From positions 1 through 64,000 of the forward strand of contig JAAFKA010000024.1 of assembly GCA_013299115.1 (NCBI GenBank): a stretch of DNA of 64,000 bases. The letters are read 5' to 3'. The position numbers and the translations under genes were made by a program. The stretch is from Cytophagales bacterium (GTDB lineage Bacteria; Bacteroidota; Bacteroidia; Cytophagales; Thermoflexibacteraceae). The notes under the pieces are model-generated. The model was not told the origin of the DNA and searched no databases. It worked only from the letters and a program-made list of their open reading frames with translations. Of this stretch, positions 1 through 8,429 are shown piece by piece (within the stretch, counting starts at the first letter, position 1; every line of letters starts with the position of its first letter).

Positions 1-2
1 AT

Positions 3-119
3 TCTGTTGAAAATATTGCAGAAATTCAGAGAAAACTCAATAATAGACCAAGAAAAACATTAGAATTTGACAGTCCAATACAAAATTTAACCAAAAATAA
101 AATTGCATTTCAAAGTTGA
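3..119 (+). CDS. IS30-family transposase, C-terminal end (cut by window edge)
   Basis: An open frame runs from the window edge to a TGA at 117-119, giving 38 residues. It contains QRKLNNRPRKTLEF followed by DSP, which matches the last part of the DDE catalytic domain of IS30-family transposases (Q..LN.RPRK.L.F.TP). Most of the element lies outside the window. The 66 bases between this stop and coaX could hold the element's terminal repeat, but the partner end is not visible, so the border cannot be placed. Confidence 0.7.
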   Translation, partial: SVENIAEIQRKLNNRPRKTLEFDSPIQNLTKNKIAFQS

Positions 120-185
120 ATCTGCGATTACAAAATATAAATTGTTCTATTTGCGTAGGTCTAAAACTTACTAATTCTATAACTT

Positions 186-917
186 ATGATTTTTACCATA
201 GATAGTGGCAATACTTTTTTTAAGGTGGCAGGCTTTGAGCAGCAACAATTAGTTTTGTTCAAAGAGCAGCTTACTTACCAAGAAACCGCAATACTCTGCC
301 AAAAATATAGCCCTGAGCAATTAATTTTGTGTGATGTAGCAAAAAAAGCCTCTCCATTTTTGGAAACTCTGCAAGCTATCAATCCAACTTTGGCAGCAAA
401 AGTAACTCATTTTAATTACCTTACGCCTATTCCTATTCAAAACTTATATGCAACCCCACATACGTTAGGTATGGATAGATTGGCAACAGCCATCGGGGCA
501 TGGGCAACCTATCCGCACCAAAATTGCTTGATAATAGATGCAGGAAGTTGTATCACTTACGATTTACTCAATGATAAAGGACAATATGAAGGAGGCAGTA
601 TTTCGTTGGGCTTACTTATGCGTTATAAGGCGTTGCAATATTTTACAGCAGGTTTGCCCCTTCTCAATGCTATACCAAGTGAAGTGCCTTTGATTGGCAA
701 AAATACCCAAACAGCCATACAATCGGGTGTGCAAAACGGCTTATTATTGGAGGTACAAGGTGTTATTAAGGCTTACCAAACCCAATATGACAATTTACAT
801 ATCTTGCTTTGCGGTGGTGATGCCAACTTTTTGCACAAAAATATACCCCAAAGTATTGCAACAGAAGTTCACCAAACTTTATTACACGAAGGACTTTTGG
901 CAATTAAATTTTTCTAA
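186..917 (+). CDS. coaX: Type III pantothenate kinase CoaX
   Basis: Phosphorylates pantothenate with ATP, the first committed step of coenzyme A synthesis, in the cytosol. The 243-residue length is normal for the family. The ASKHA-fold signatures are visible: DSGNT at residues 6-10 (phosphate 1 loop), GMDR at 95-98, DAGSCIT at 118-124 and a GGSISLG segment near 136-142. The start sits directly at the N-terminal beta strand MIFTIDSGNT, so no longer start is needed. An outer membrane efflux gene follows after 53 bases on the same strand and may be co-transcribed, although the two are functionally unrelated. Recognition is from motifs and is firm. Confidence 0.95.
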   Translation: MIFTIDSGNTFFKVAGFEQQQLVLFKEQLTYQETAILCQKYSPEQLILCDVAKKASPFLETLQAINPTLAAKVTHFNYLTPIPIQNLYATPHTLGMDRLATAIGAWATYPHQNCLIIDAGSCITYDLLNDKGQYEGGSISLGLLMRYKALQYFTAGLPLLNAIPSEVPLIGKNTQTAIQSGVQNGLLLEVQGVIKAYQTQYDNLHILLCGGDANFLHKNIPQSIATEVHQTLLHEGLLAIKFF

Positions 918-970
918 TCTTGTTCTTTGCAAGTATATTTTTTGTAAATAGCAAGCAAACCAAATGAAAG

Positions 971-2224
971 ATGTCTTTTTTTCGTTTTTTTCTGCTTTGG
1001 TGTTGTTGTTTCTATCCTTGCTACCAATTAACAGCCCAACAATTAACCGTAGTGGAGGCTCTCAAACAGGCTCGCCAATACAATCCTACGCTGAAAATTA
1101 GCAAGTACAATGCTGCCTTAGTTGCTGCCGACTCCATCACAGCAGGTTTGAAACCAAACCCCGCAATAAATTTTCAGGTTTTGCAACTTGCAAGTAGTTC
1201 GACTCTGCCTGCGGGTGCAAATTTGCTTAGTCGGGAGGCAAGGCAATTTTGGTCGCAACTGACCAAACAGTTTCAAGTCAAAAATCAACGCCAAAACAAA
1301 ATAGATTTTGCCAAGCAAAATTATGCCTTAGCCGAATTGTTGTATGCCAATGAAGAAAGAAATTTATACTTTATTGTAGCCAACCAATGGTTAGATACGT
1401 GGATTTTGCAAAAAAGGGTGCAAATTATAGCCGAGTCGCAAGCCAATATAGATACTTTGGTAAAAATCAATCAAAACCGACTAAAAAATGAGGTAATTAC
1501 CCGCACAGAGTTAGTGCGGACACAAATCTTGTCGCAACAGTTTGACGCACAACTTTTAGAACTCCAACGAAACTATTACAACAACCTCCAAGTCTTGCGA
1601 TTTTTGACAGGTGTAAAAGACAGCATCAGCATAGCCGAAGGACAATTTATGGATATGGACATAGCCGAAAGTAACGACAGTTTGGTGGCACACGCCTTGA
1701 ACAACCGCATAGATGGCAAAATAACAAAGCACCAAATCAAAATAGCTGAAAGCAATGTTCGTTTGCAACAGTCTTTGGCGTATCCTCGCCCAGAATTGGG
1801 AGTTCTATGGAACCCGCAAAATGCAGTGCCTTATGTGGGAATTTATGCTACGTTTCCTCTGCCTATTTTCGATAAAAATCAAGGCGAAATTCAAAAGGCA
1901 AAAATTAGTGTGCAACAAGCCCAAACAGTTAGCGAAGTCTTTGTTTTGCAACTGGACAACGAAATTAAAAGGGCGTATTTTGACTATGAAACCCAAAAAT
2001 TGAAGTTACAAAAGTTTAAACAAATCGTAGAACAGTCGCAACAGGTGCTGGCAACTATACGCTATGCCTATTTGCGGGGCAACACCACCATTATTGACTT
2101 TCTCGATGCCCAACGAACTTTGTATAACTCCCAACAAGACTATAATGATGCCCTCTACCAAATGAAACAAAGTTATATCAATTTGTTGTTTGTTACAGGC
2201 AAATTGGAGAAATTGGTGGAGTAA
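971..2224 (+). CDS. TolC-family outer membrane efflux protein
   Basis: Predicted outer membrane channel of a tripartite export system. The 417-residue protein begins with a signal peptide (hydrophobic run to about residue 23, LTAQQ). It then has the two-fold repeated helical-barrel layout of the OEP family, with a first repeat near residues 27-210 (EALKQARQYNPTL) and a second near 235-410 that includes a P-L-P-I-F-D-K-N-Q-G strand turn typical of CusC/CzcC relatives. A periplasmic adaptor gene follows, separated by 162 bases of palindromic DNA. No inner-membrane RND pump gene is adjacent, so substrate and partner are unknown; heavy-metal export is the usual role of this subfamily. Confidence 0.85.
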   Translation: MSFFRFFLLWCCCFYPCYQLTAQQLTVVEALKQARQYNPTLKISKYNAALVAADSITAGLKPNPAINFQVLQLASSSTLPAGANLLSREARQFWSQLTKQFQVKNQRQNKIDFAKQNYALAELLYANEERNLYFIVANQWLDTWILQKRVQIIAESQANIDTLVKINQNRLKNEVITRTELVRTQILSQQFDAQLLELQRNYYNNLQVLRFLTGVKDSISIAEGQFMDMDIAESNDSLVAHALNNRIDGKITKHQIKIAESNVRLQQSLAYPRPELGVLWNPQNAVPYVGIYATFPLPIFDKNQGEIQKAKISVQQAQTVSEVFVLQLDNEIKRAYFDYETQKLKLQKFKQIVEQSQQVLATIRYAYLRGNTTIIDFLDAQRTLYNSQQDYNDALYQMKQSYINLLFVTGKLEKLVE

Positions 2225-2229
2225 AAATC

Positions 2230-2363
2230 AATGTAACATACGCTTTAGCGTGTGATTTTGCGTCTGCATAAGGTGTGCTTTCGGTTGCTACAACCGAAAG
2301 TGCATTGGGGTTGTAGCAACCCCAAACACAGTATTTTTGATTGCTTGTGAGGACACAAGCAAT
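2230..2363. repeat. Cluster of four short palindromes between efflux genes
   Basis: Four hairpins lie in a row: 2230-2254 (core CGCTTTAGCG), 2278-2300 (CTTTCGGTTG/CAACCGAAAG), 2307-2323 (GGGGTTG/CAACCCC) and 2340-2363 (ATTGCTTGT/ACAAGCAAT). The first recurs inverted and exact over 25 bases at 7969-7993 and in decayed form at 39918-39942. The second recurs inverted at 43084-43106. They fill the space between the TolC and adaptor genes and may act as attenuators, but their dispersal shows that they are repeats. Confidence 0.75.
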
Positions 2364-2386
2364 GGCGTAAAAAACACAACAAACTT

Positions 2387-3358
2387 ATGAAAAAAACTAT
2401 CTATTTCTTACTATACATCACCTTGCAAGGGGCTTTTTTGGGGGCTTGCGAGGAGAAAAAAGCTGTTGTAACTGCCAAGCCCGCCGCCGTAGCCAAACCT
2501 GAAATTTTGGATGGCGGCAACGCCATTCGTTTCAGTCAAGCTACTTCGGCTTTTGGGACTATGGTTTGCACGCAAAACTCTACTTCGGGCATCATAGAAG
2601 CCCCTGCCAAAGTAGTTGCCAGCGTATTTACGCCAGAGAACAAACAAGCCCAGAATATCATCTTGTTCGAAAACACCGAAGTTACCGAACTCTATACGTC
2701 TATGTTGCAAAGCATAGCACACTTGGCTCGTGATACCGATTTTTATGAACGAAACTTAGATATGTATAAAAACGGGGCAGCCACAGGCAAAGATGTGTTG
2801 GAGGCAAAAACAGGTATGATAGAGGCTGCTACCGAATTGGCAGAAAAAGAAGCCCGACTCCGCACTTTTGGTTTCAAACCCCAAGAACTCCGCAATGCCC
2901 CGCCCAATATTGTGTGGTTGTTTGCCAATGTTTCGGAAGGAGATTTGAACAACATTACGACAGGAAAAGACTGCAAAATAGAGTTTATTTCCTATTCGGG
3001 TGAGGTGTTTAGTGGCAATGTATCTGCCATTGGCGAGGTTATTAATACCGAGTCGAGGACTGTTACGGTGAGAATTTCGCTAAAAAACCCCGCAGGAAGA
3101 TTCAAGCCCGGTATGTTTGCCAAAGTGAGTTTTGAGGTTACAGAAAACAATACCTTGTCTGTTCCGCAAAGTGCCTTAGTAACAGCCGAAGGCAAAACGT
3201 ATTTGTTTAAGAAAAAAAGCAACACTTTTTTCCGTTCAGAGGTCTTGACAGGCAAGCAATTAGGCGACAGGGTGATGATAAAAGAAGGTTTAACTCCAAA
3301 TGATACGGTTGTGGTTAGTAATACCATGTTGCTCAAAGGTATGAGTTTTGGGTATTAG
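2387..3358 (+). CDS. Efflux periplasmic adaptor (membrane fusion) lipoprotein, short form
   Basis: Predicted periplasmic adaptor linking an inner-membrane pump to the upstream TolC protein. The N-terminus is a lipoprotein signal ending LGAC (Cys at about residue 21). An alpha-helical hairpin lies near residues 95-165, a beta-barrel segment with VTVRISLKNP and FKPGMFAKV near 220-250, and a membrane-proximal domain ends the protein. At 323 residues it is shorter than usual CusB/CzcB proteins, and the second half of the lipoyl-like domain after the hairpin looks nearly absent. It may be a compact or partly decayed adaptor. The gene ends 35 bases from the convergent Uma2 gene. Confidence 0.8.
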   Translation: MKKTIYFLLYITLQGAFLGACEEKKAVVTAKPAAVAKPEILDGGNAIRFSQATSAFGTMVCTQNSTSGIIEAPAKVVASVFTPENKQAQNIILFENTEVTELYTSMLQSIAHLARDTDFYERNLDMYKNGAATGKDVLEAKTGMIEAATELAEKEARLRTFGFKPQELRNAPPNIVWLFANVSEGDLNNITTGKDCKIEFISYSGEVFSGNVSAIGEVINTESRTVTVRISLKNPAGRFKPGMFAKVSFEVTENNTLSVPQSALVTAEGKTYLFKKKSNTFFRSEVLTGKQLGDRVMIKEGLTPNDTVVVSNTMLLKGMSFGY

Positions 3359-3393
3359 AAAAATTATAACTGATTAGTTATTAATCTTGTGAT

Positions 3394-4035
3394 TTATAAC
3401 CCTTCGCAATCTGCATAAATTTCCGATATCTCCAATTTGACTGAAACTGTAGGCAAATAGAGAAAGTCTTTTTCGGTTTCTATTTTCTCCTCTGTCCATT
3501 CCGCAGCACTCACTCGTTGATAATGAACTAAAAGGTTTTTGTCTTGCTCAACAATAATGTATTCTTGCAAAGTTTCCAATTCTTTGTATTCTCGCAATTT
3601 GTCTATGTAGTCTGTCCGTACTGAACTTGGCGAAACGACTTCGAAAATTATCAAAGGATTGATAAGGTAGTTATCTTTGGTCAGTATTTGTTTTTGTGGA
3701 GTAACAGCAACATCAGGAATACGGATTTTTTCCTTGCCATCAATAACTATAAAGATATTGGGCATATTGCTGTAAACCCTAAATAAGTTAGGATTTAAAC
3801 TAAACATCAGCTTTCGCTGGATATTATTGCTAATTTGATAGTGTTTGTGAGTTGCCATTTCTAAATAAATTTGTATGCCTTCTTGGTTCAATAATTTGGT
3901 AAGGATTTCGTCTTCAATGACTTGTCCATTATATTTCCAAACAATTAGCCCATCGTCATACTCAAAATGACTGCCCGCAAACTCACAAATTTTGTCGTAG
4001 TCGGTTTTGGTGTATAGGGTGGTTGAAGTAGTCAT
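3394..4035 (-). CDS. Uma2-family (DUF820) PD-(D/E)XK nuclease-like protein
   Basis: A 213-residue protein of the Uma2 family, restriction-endonuclease-fold proteins that occur in many copies in Cyanobacteria and Bacteroidota and have no settled function. The visible core is RIPDVAVTP (candidate metal-binding Asp), then FEVVSPSS (Glu), then DKLREYKELETLQEYIIVE (Lys and the conserved EY). A second, shorter member is at 50285-50761. The gene stands alone; it is followed by the adaptor gene on the opposite strand and preceded by a palindromic repeat at 4069-4143. Confidence 0.8.
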   Translation of the reverse strand: MTTSTTLYTKTDYDKICEFAGSHFEYDDGLIVWKYNGQVIEDEILTKLLNQEGIQIYLEMATHKHYQISNNIQRKLMFSLNPNLFRVYSNMPNIFIVIDGKEKIRIPDVAVTPQKQILTKDNYLINPLIIFEVVSPSSVRTDYIDKLREYKELETLQEYIIVEQDKNLLVHYQRVSAAEWTEEKIETEKDFLYLPTVSVKLEISEIYADCEGL

Positions 4036-4068
4036 TATTTCTTATCAGGTTTTGTATGAATTAACTAT

Positions 4069-4143
4069 TTAATGTAAGTTGTGTAGTGAAACTGTAGCAT
4101 TGGGCTTTAGCCCGCAGCCACAGCACTACGCAACTTACGTTAA
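4069..4143. repeat. Nested REP-like palindrome
   Basis: Outer 20-bp arms at 4069-4088 and 4124-4143 are inverted with 18 of 20 matches (core GTAAGTTG.GTAGTG). Inside is a GTAG-footed hairpin, GTAGCATTGGGCTTTAGCCC, starting at 4093. A related outer arm (AACGTAAGTTGTGTG) flanks the pair at 21894-21992. Confidence 0.8.
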
Positions 4144-4180
4144 TTAAAAAACTAAGAACAAAAAAAAATAGAACTGGTTT

Positions 4181-5581
4181 TTATCTTTCGCCTGTACCCC
4201 CTGTTGCGGGTGCAGCTGTTTCGTCTTCACTACCAAATTCCTCATCTTCGGTAGCTCCATTTCCACTTTTTAGTTTTCTCCATTCGAGCATAGCAGCCTG
4301 TTTATACCCCCCAATAATTTTGCGGTTTCTGAAAAAACTTTCGGCAGTTTTCACATCTTTCGATTGTTTATACATAAAACCCAACATGAGGTAACATTTT
4401 GACAAAAATTCTGGCGAAAGTTGCGGTGAACGAGAAAACCTATCGAGGCTACCAATGGCTTCATCTGTATTGCCCGATTTGAAAGAAGAAACGGATTTGA
4501 GGAAAATAATTTTCATATTTCTTGGGTTCATTTTCAAACATTCTTCCGCAGCCAACATTGCCCCGTCATATTGCAAAGACATAAATTGCATATTGCATAA
4601 ACGGCAATATTCATCGGCTTTTTTCTTAGGATTTTTCTCCACTTTTGCAGAGTCTTCCAATTTTTTGATAAGTGTAGATTGGTCTATTTTATAACCAGCA
4701 ATTTCTTTTTGGAGATTAATGGCTTGTTTATATTTGGTGTCTATTTTAAGGGCTTTTTCCAAAAATTTTTCTGCCTCCGAGTATTCATACACATCAGCAT
4801 AAGCTACGGCAATGTCTGTATGATAAGCTGCCGTCATTTTATAAACTTTTGGTCTGAAGGGACCGAAATTGCCTTTTTCGAGCATCGGGTTTGCCTTGTC
4901 GTACTGCTCCATATTATAATAGGCATGACCAATTTCGTAATAAAACGGTGCTTGTTCAGCTGCGGGTTTGCCTTGCACTAATTTCAAAGCCTGCTGCATA
5001 TAAAAAATGACGGAGTCATAGCGTTGCAAAATATTGTTGTTGCGAGCTTCGAGTTTTAGCAATTCGAGATTATTTTTGTAGATACCCTTTGCACGACTTA
5101 CGTATTTGCCTACATCTTCATACTTTTTGGCTTTATTGAGAATTTTAATTATCTCAATTTTATACGCAAATTGTTTTTTGGAATCAGCATCATAAGTGAT
5201 ACACTTTTCGTAATTTTCAATGGCTCTGTCATAGCTTTTTTGCTTTTCATAAATTTTTGCCATATCTTCATAAGGTTTCACGTAGTCGTTTTTGATGCTT
5301 ACTGTTTTTTCAAAACATTTAATAGCAGAGGTGGTGTCACCTTTGAGTAAACAGCAACCTCCCTTTGAGTAGTGGTAGTTGTAGTTTTCTGGCTCGGCTT
5401 TAAGGGCTTTGTCATACTCTACAAGAGCAACATCATATTTTTTTTCAGATTTCAGCTTTTCAGCTTTTACCCATGCGTCTAATCCTTCGCCCTTGGTGTT
5501 GTTTTGGGCAAGCAAAACACTACCCCAGCAGGTAGTTAATAAGAAAAAAAGACAAGCAAGATAGCTTTGTTTAGTTATCAT
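4181..5581 (-). CDS. Exported TPR-repeat protein
   Basis: A 466-residue protein with a signal peptide (MITKQSYLACLFFLLTTC, cut after VLLAQ) followed by about ten tetratricopeptide repeats, the first near residues 35-70 (ALVEYDKALKAEPENYNYHY). An upstream ATG at 5650 would add 23 residues before the signal peptide, so I take the start at 5581. The tail is acidic (EDEEFGSEDE), then Ala/Gly-rich. It lies 178 bases downstream of gldN on the same strand with a weak hairpin between. TPR scaffolds are common in the T9SS/gliding apparatus, so a link to GldN is possible but only inferred from position. Confidence 0.75.
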   Translation of the reverse strand: MITKQSYLACLFFLLTTCWGSVLLAQNNTKGEGLDAWVKAEKLKSEKKYDVALVEYDKALKAEPENYNYHYSKGGCCLLKGDTTSAIKCFEKTVSIKNDYVKPYEDMAKIYEKQKSYDRAIENYEKCITYDADSKKQFAYKIEIIKILNKAKKYEDVGKYVSRAKGIYKNNLELLKLEARNNNILQRYDSVIFYMQQALKLVQGKPAAEQAPFYYEIGHAYYNMEQYDKANPMLEKGNFGPFRPKVYKMTAAYHTDIAVAYADVYEYSEAEKFLEKALKIDTKYKQAINLQKEIAGYKIDQSTLIKKLEDSAKVEKNPKKKADEYCRLCNMQFMSLQYDGAMLAAEECLKMNPRNMKIIFLKSVSSFKSGNTDEAIGSLDRFSRSPQLSPEFLSKCYLMLGFMYKQSKDVKTAESFFRNRKIIGGYKQAAMLEWRKLKSGNGATEDEEFGSEDETAAPATGGTGER

Positions 5582-5700
5582 ACGATTTGGTATTTTTTTA
5601 ATGGTGAGAAATGAAATAAAAAACATTGTAAATTTAACATTACTATACAAATTTCAAAATGGTTTCGCAAGGAATAACCTAATTTTACTTTTAATAAATA

Positions 5701-5732
5701 ACCCTACCAAAGTGTCAAAACCTTAGTAGGGT
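5701..5732 (-). terminator. Probable terminator after gldN
   Basis: An imperfect hairpin with outer arms ACCCTAC (5701-5707) and GTAGGGT (5726-5732). On the minus strand it is followed by a short TTATTTATT stretch. It lies 28 bases after the gldN stop. Confidence 0.5.
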
Positions 5733-5759
5733 ATTTATACAATAAACTTTAAATGGGGA

Positions 5760-6641
5760 TTAATTTTCCCAAAAATCACTCTCATACTCCACTAAACCAT
5801 GCTCCAGCTGCATAGACATCACAATAGAAGATTTGCCCACACCGTATACGTCATCGATGGTATTGTCTTCGCTGTTTGCATATTTTGTGAGGTGGGCTGC
5901 AAAAAGACGCAACTCAAATGCCTCCTCTAAGGTGCGGTGTTCTCTTGGATTTTGGTTATTATACCAAATAGCATTTGGGTTATCTCTAAATACATTTTCT
6001 ACTAATTCTTTGTAGCTAAATGAAGCTAAGGCTTTTTCTACACCTGTTGGGTTTTGGTCAGCAGGCAAGTAAATGGTCAAAGCCTGAATATCGTGATACA
6101 TTCTCGACCTTTTTTTGTCAAAAATTAAATCTTCACGCATCTCCAAAATTGTAAATTGTTTTGGAAAATACTCATTAGAGGCTGCTGCTTTGTCGCCGCC
6201 GCCTTCGCCGCCTTCGCCGCCGCCTTTGTCATCACCCCAAGCATCGCCGCCCCAGCCGTCTTCAGATTCTCCGAAACCCATTGCTTTTTCTTCTTCTGAT
6301 AACCCTGTATCTTGTCCAGGTTGGGTAAGGTTTTGGGTAAACTGCTCAAAAGACATACGAGTTTGCAGAGAGTCACTGGTATAAGGGCGAAGAATACCAG
6401 CTTTTACGGCGTCGATGATAACTTTGGTAATCTCCATGTTGCGAGCAAAGAAAGGCTTGTTTTGCTTTTCTTTCAAGTCCATGCGAAACCACAGAGTTTT
6501 TTTGAATAACTGGTCGTCGTTATGAATAGGACGCAAAGAGTTAGGATTATAGCCAAACTCATCTCTTTCTTGTGCTTGACTGCCGATAGACACACTAAGC
6601 AATAAAGCAGCAAAAGCTACAATTTTATTGAATTTCAACAT
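5760..6641 (-). CDS. gldN: Gliding motility / type IX secretion protein GldN (PorN)
   Basis: A 293-residue exported protein of the GldN/PorN family, which with GldK/PorK forms the periplasmic ring of the type IX secretion system. A signal peptide ends near residue 23 (IGSQAQ). Family features include LFKKTLWFRMDLKEKQN near 46-62, a block starting ILRPYTSDSLQ near 83-93, and DVYGVGKSSIVM near the C-terminus. Between about residues 120 and 155 there is a Gly/Asp/Glu-rich insert (GWGGDAWGDDKGGGEGGEGG) not usual for the family core. gldK, gldL and gldM, normally upstream in one operon, are absent; the upstream 569 bases hold only repeats. A candidate -7 box TAAATTTG lies at 6692-6699 on the minus strand. 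Confidence 0.88.
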   Translation of the reverse strand: MLKFNKIVAFAALLLSVSIGSQAQERDEFGYNPNSLRPIHNDDQLFKKTLWFRMDLKEKQNKPFFARNMEITKVIIDAVKAGILRPYTSDSLQTRMSFEQFTQNLTQPGQDTGLSEEEKAMGFGESEDGWGGDAWGDDKGGGEGGEGGGDKAAASNEYFPKQFTILEMREDLIFDKKRSRMYHDIQALTIYLPADQNPTGVEKALASFSYKELVENVFRDNPNAIWYNNQNPREHRTLEEAFELRLFAAHLTKYANSEDNTIDDVYGVGKSSIVMSMQLEHGLVEYESDFWEN

Positions 6642-7210
6642 ATATATAGAGTGTTAGTAGTGAGTGGATAGGTACTACGGACAACTTACCGCAAATTTAA
6701 TACAAAAATCAAACTAACTTTCAATTTAATGGCAAAAAAACAAAAAAGTCAATTAAATTTTTTTATAATTTTGCTTTTTGCGAGCATATTTTAGTTGTCC
6801 GACAATTTTTGTGGAATGGAAACAATGTAGGCTTATGATTTATCAAATGCTCTGCCCAGAAAGAAGGCTGTCCGAAAAGTCAAACTATGTACCACAGGCT
6901 TTAGTTCAATGCTGTTAAGCTAAGAAGTAGTTTTTAGTGCCGTAGGCACGAAATATTTATAGTAAGCTATACTCCTCCATTCCGCTAAGTACCATAGCAG
7001 TTTCACTGCGGGCAAAATATATCGTGCCTACGGCACTTGGTGGAGTGGGGTTTACTTTTGCTATAAGTAGTTGAGCCTAATTATTCGACACCTCAAAGGT
7101 GTCGGATAATTCTGATAATCAGATACTTAGTACTTGAAATATTATCGATTATTTAAGTAATAAGACAAAACAAAAGTAAGTTTCTATTTTTATAACCCCT
7201 TGAAAATCAT
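6642..7210. repeat. Gene-free stretch with inverted palindromic repeats
   Basis: No gene is seen. A GTGCC-GTA-GGCAC palindrome at 6937-6949, flanked by ACGAAATAT, is repeated in inverse orientation at 7024-7036. A near-perfect 13-bp stem with CAA triloop lies at 7081-7109 (arms TTATTCGACACCT / AGGTGTCGGATAA). A 16-base motif TTGTCCGACAATTTTT at 6795-6810 recurs at 44173-44189. The stretch borders the IS4 remnant and looks like a zone of element insertion upstream of gldN. Confidence 0.65.
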
Positions 7211-7936
7211 TTATCGGACACTTTAAAAGCCTATCGATTACCCACAAGTTTTCGCTAAAAGGTATCCTTGTTTTAAATTTTCAAATACTTGATGTCCTCT
7301 ATATAAAGCTACCACTCCAAGAGGTCTATTTTTTTGTAAATTACTACCCCCCAATATGGCTATCAAACGAGCAAAGTCCAATAGTGTGGGCTTTGCTGGT
7401 TTGGTAATTTTATTTTTCTTAATCGTAGTCAAATATTGGTAGGCAATATTGTAATCTTGCTCCTCAAATTGTGTATTTTGTAGCGGCTGCTCACCATTTA
7501 CCCTTGCCTCATAGCACAAACTACAGATGCGACAGGCCAACCAAGACTGTAAAATAATTGCATTTTTTAAGGCACTACTATTCACTATTTGCAAATTCTC
7601 AATTTTTCTTGTCTGTTTTAACACATAATGAAACCTCTCTATCAACCACCGAAAACAATAATATTGTATCATTTTTTTCGCTGTTTGTTCATCTTCAATT
7701 GCTTGACTACATAGTAAACGCCAACAAATTCCTTGCGCTGATGGCGATTGGCGAGCATACTGGGAATGCTGGCCTCGCTACAAGAAAACTGGTTACACAA
7801 AGTGACCAAACGACGATTTAAACGAATATCGCCAAAAATATGGGCAGATATTTTTTTTCAAAAGAACTAAATAAATCCATAATACAAAGATAGTAAAACT
7901 TGTGGGTAATTGATAGATTTTCAAAATGTCCGATAA
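7211..7936 (-). mobile_element. Defective IS4-family insertion sequence with 42-bp terminal inverted repeats
   Basis: Terminal inverted repeats lie at 7211-7252 and 7895-7936 and match at 37 of 42 positions, both starting TTATCGGACA and ending ACCCACAAGTTTT. The transposase stop codon lies inside the left repeat. At 726 bp the element is about half the usual size because the middle of the transposase gene is missing. No target-site duplication is evident. It cannot move by itself but could be moved by a complete relative. Confidence 0.85.
7238..7880 (-). pseudogene. IS4-family transposase, frameshifted and internally deleted
   Basis: The N-terminus starts at ATG 7880 (MDLFSSFEKK), then shifts frame at an A-run near 7852-7859 to continue as HIFGDIRLNRRLVTLCNQF and SIPSMLANRHQRKEF, the DNA-binding domain of the family. 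The central catalytic region with the first two acidic residues is gone. The C-terminal part resumes at WRLLCSQAIEDEQTAKKM and carries the full family signature Y-(2)-R-(3)-E-(6)-K in YCFRWLIERFHYVLK. Only this last part (7238-7672) is an intact reading frame. The gene is dead. Confidence 0.85.
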
Positions 7937-7968
7937 TTGGTTTTCGAGGGCTTACAAAAATAAAAAAA

Positions 7969-7993
7969 CACACGCTAAAGCGTATGTTACATT
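7969..7993. repeat. Dispersed 25-bp palindromic repeat
   Basis: Core CACACGCTAAAGCGTATG followed by TTACATT. It is the exact inverse of 2230-2254 and is found decayed at 39918-39942. It lies just outside the IS4 remnant and upstream of the STAS gene. Confidence 0.7.
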
Positions 7994-8093
7994 CTTACTA
8001 CGTTTTTTTGCAGCCCGTCTATTTTTTCTTTGTTTTTTGTCTATTTTTTTTGCTACTTGCCTAAACATTTTCGAATATAAATCGTAATAGACT

Positions 8094-8429
8094 ATGCAAG
8101 TCCACCATACAGATGAAGCCTCATACCATATTATAGCCGTAGTAGGCGAAGTAGATGCAAGTTCGTCTATTGTATTAGACGCAGCTTTAGAGGAGGCAAT
8201 TAATCAAAAAAAGCAAAAAATTTTGATAGATTGCACCGAACTGCATTATATTTCTTCGCCCGGTATAGGTGTTTTTACCTCTCGTTTAGACGATTGTGAA
8301 AAGATAGGCATTGCTTTGGTTTTATTTGGATTGAACGACAAAGTTTTCAATGTATTCAGAATTTTGGGGCTTGACCAACTTATCAAAATAGTAAAGACAA
8401 AAGAGGAAGCAAAATCAGTAGCCAAATGA
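8094..8429 (+). CDS. STAS-domain anti-sigma-factor antagonist (RsbV/SpoIIAA type)
   Basis: A 111-residue single STAS domain, the cytosolic switch protein that in its unphosphorylated form binds a partner kinase. The signature block is DCTELHYISSPGIGVF at residues 46-61; by alignment to the family's D-S-(S/T)-G-L-G loop, Ser55 is the expected phosphorylation site, although the usual Asp before it is Ser here. The gene overlaps the next (a RsbW-like kinase) by four bases (ATGA), which fits a partner-switch pair. No sigma factor or PP2C of the SpoIIE type is adjacent, so the controlled target is unknown. Confidence 0.85.
   Translation: MQVHHTDEASYHIIAVVGEVDASSSIVLDAALEEAINQKKQKILIDCTELHYISSPGIGVFTSRLDDCEKIGIALVLFGLNDKVFNVFRILGLDQLIKIVKTKEEAKSVAK

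Noticed and set aside
7558-7821. Plus-strand reading frame of 87 residues
   Set aside because: It lies opposite the IS4 transposase remnant and is its antisense shadow.
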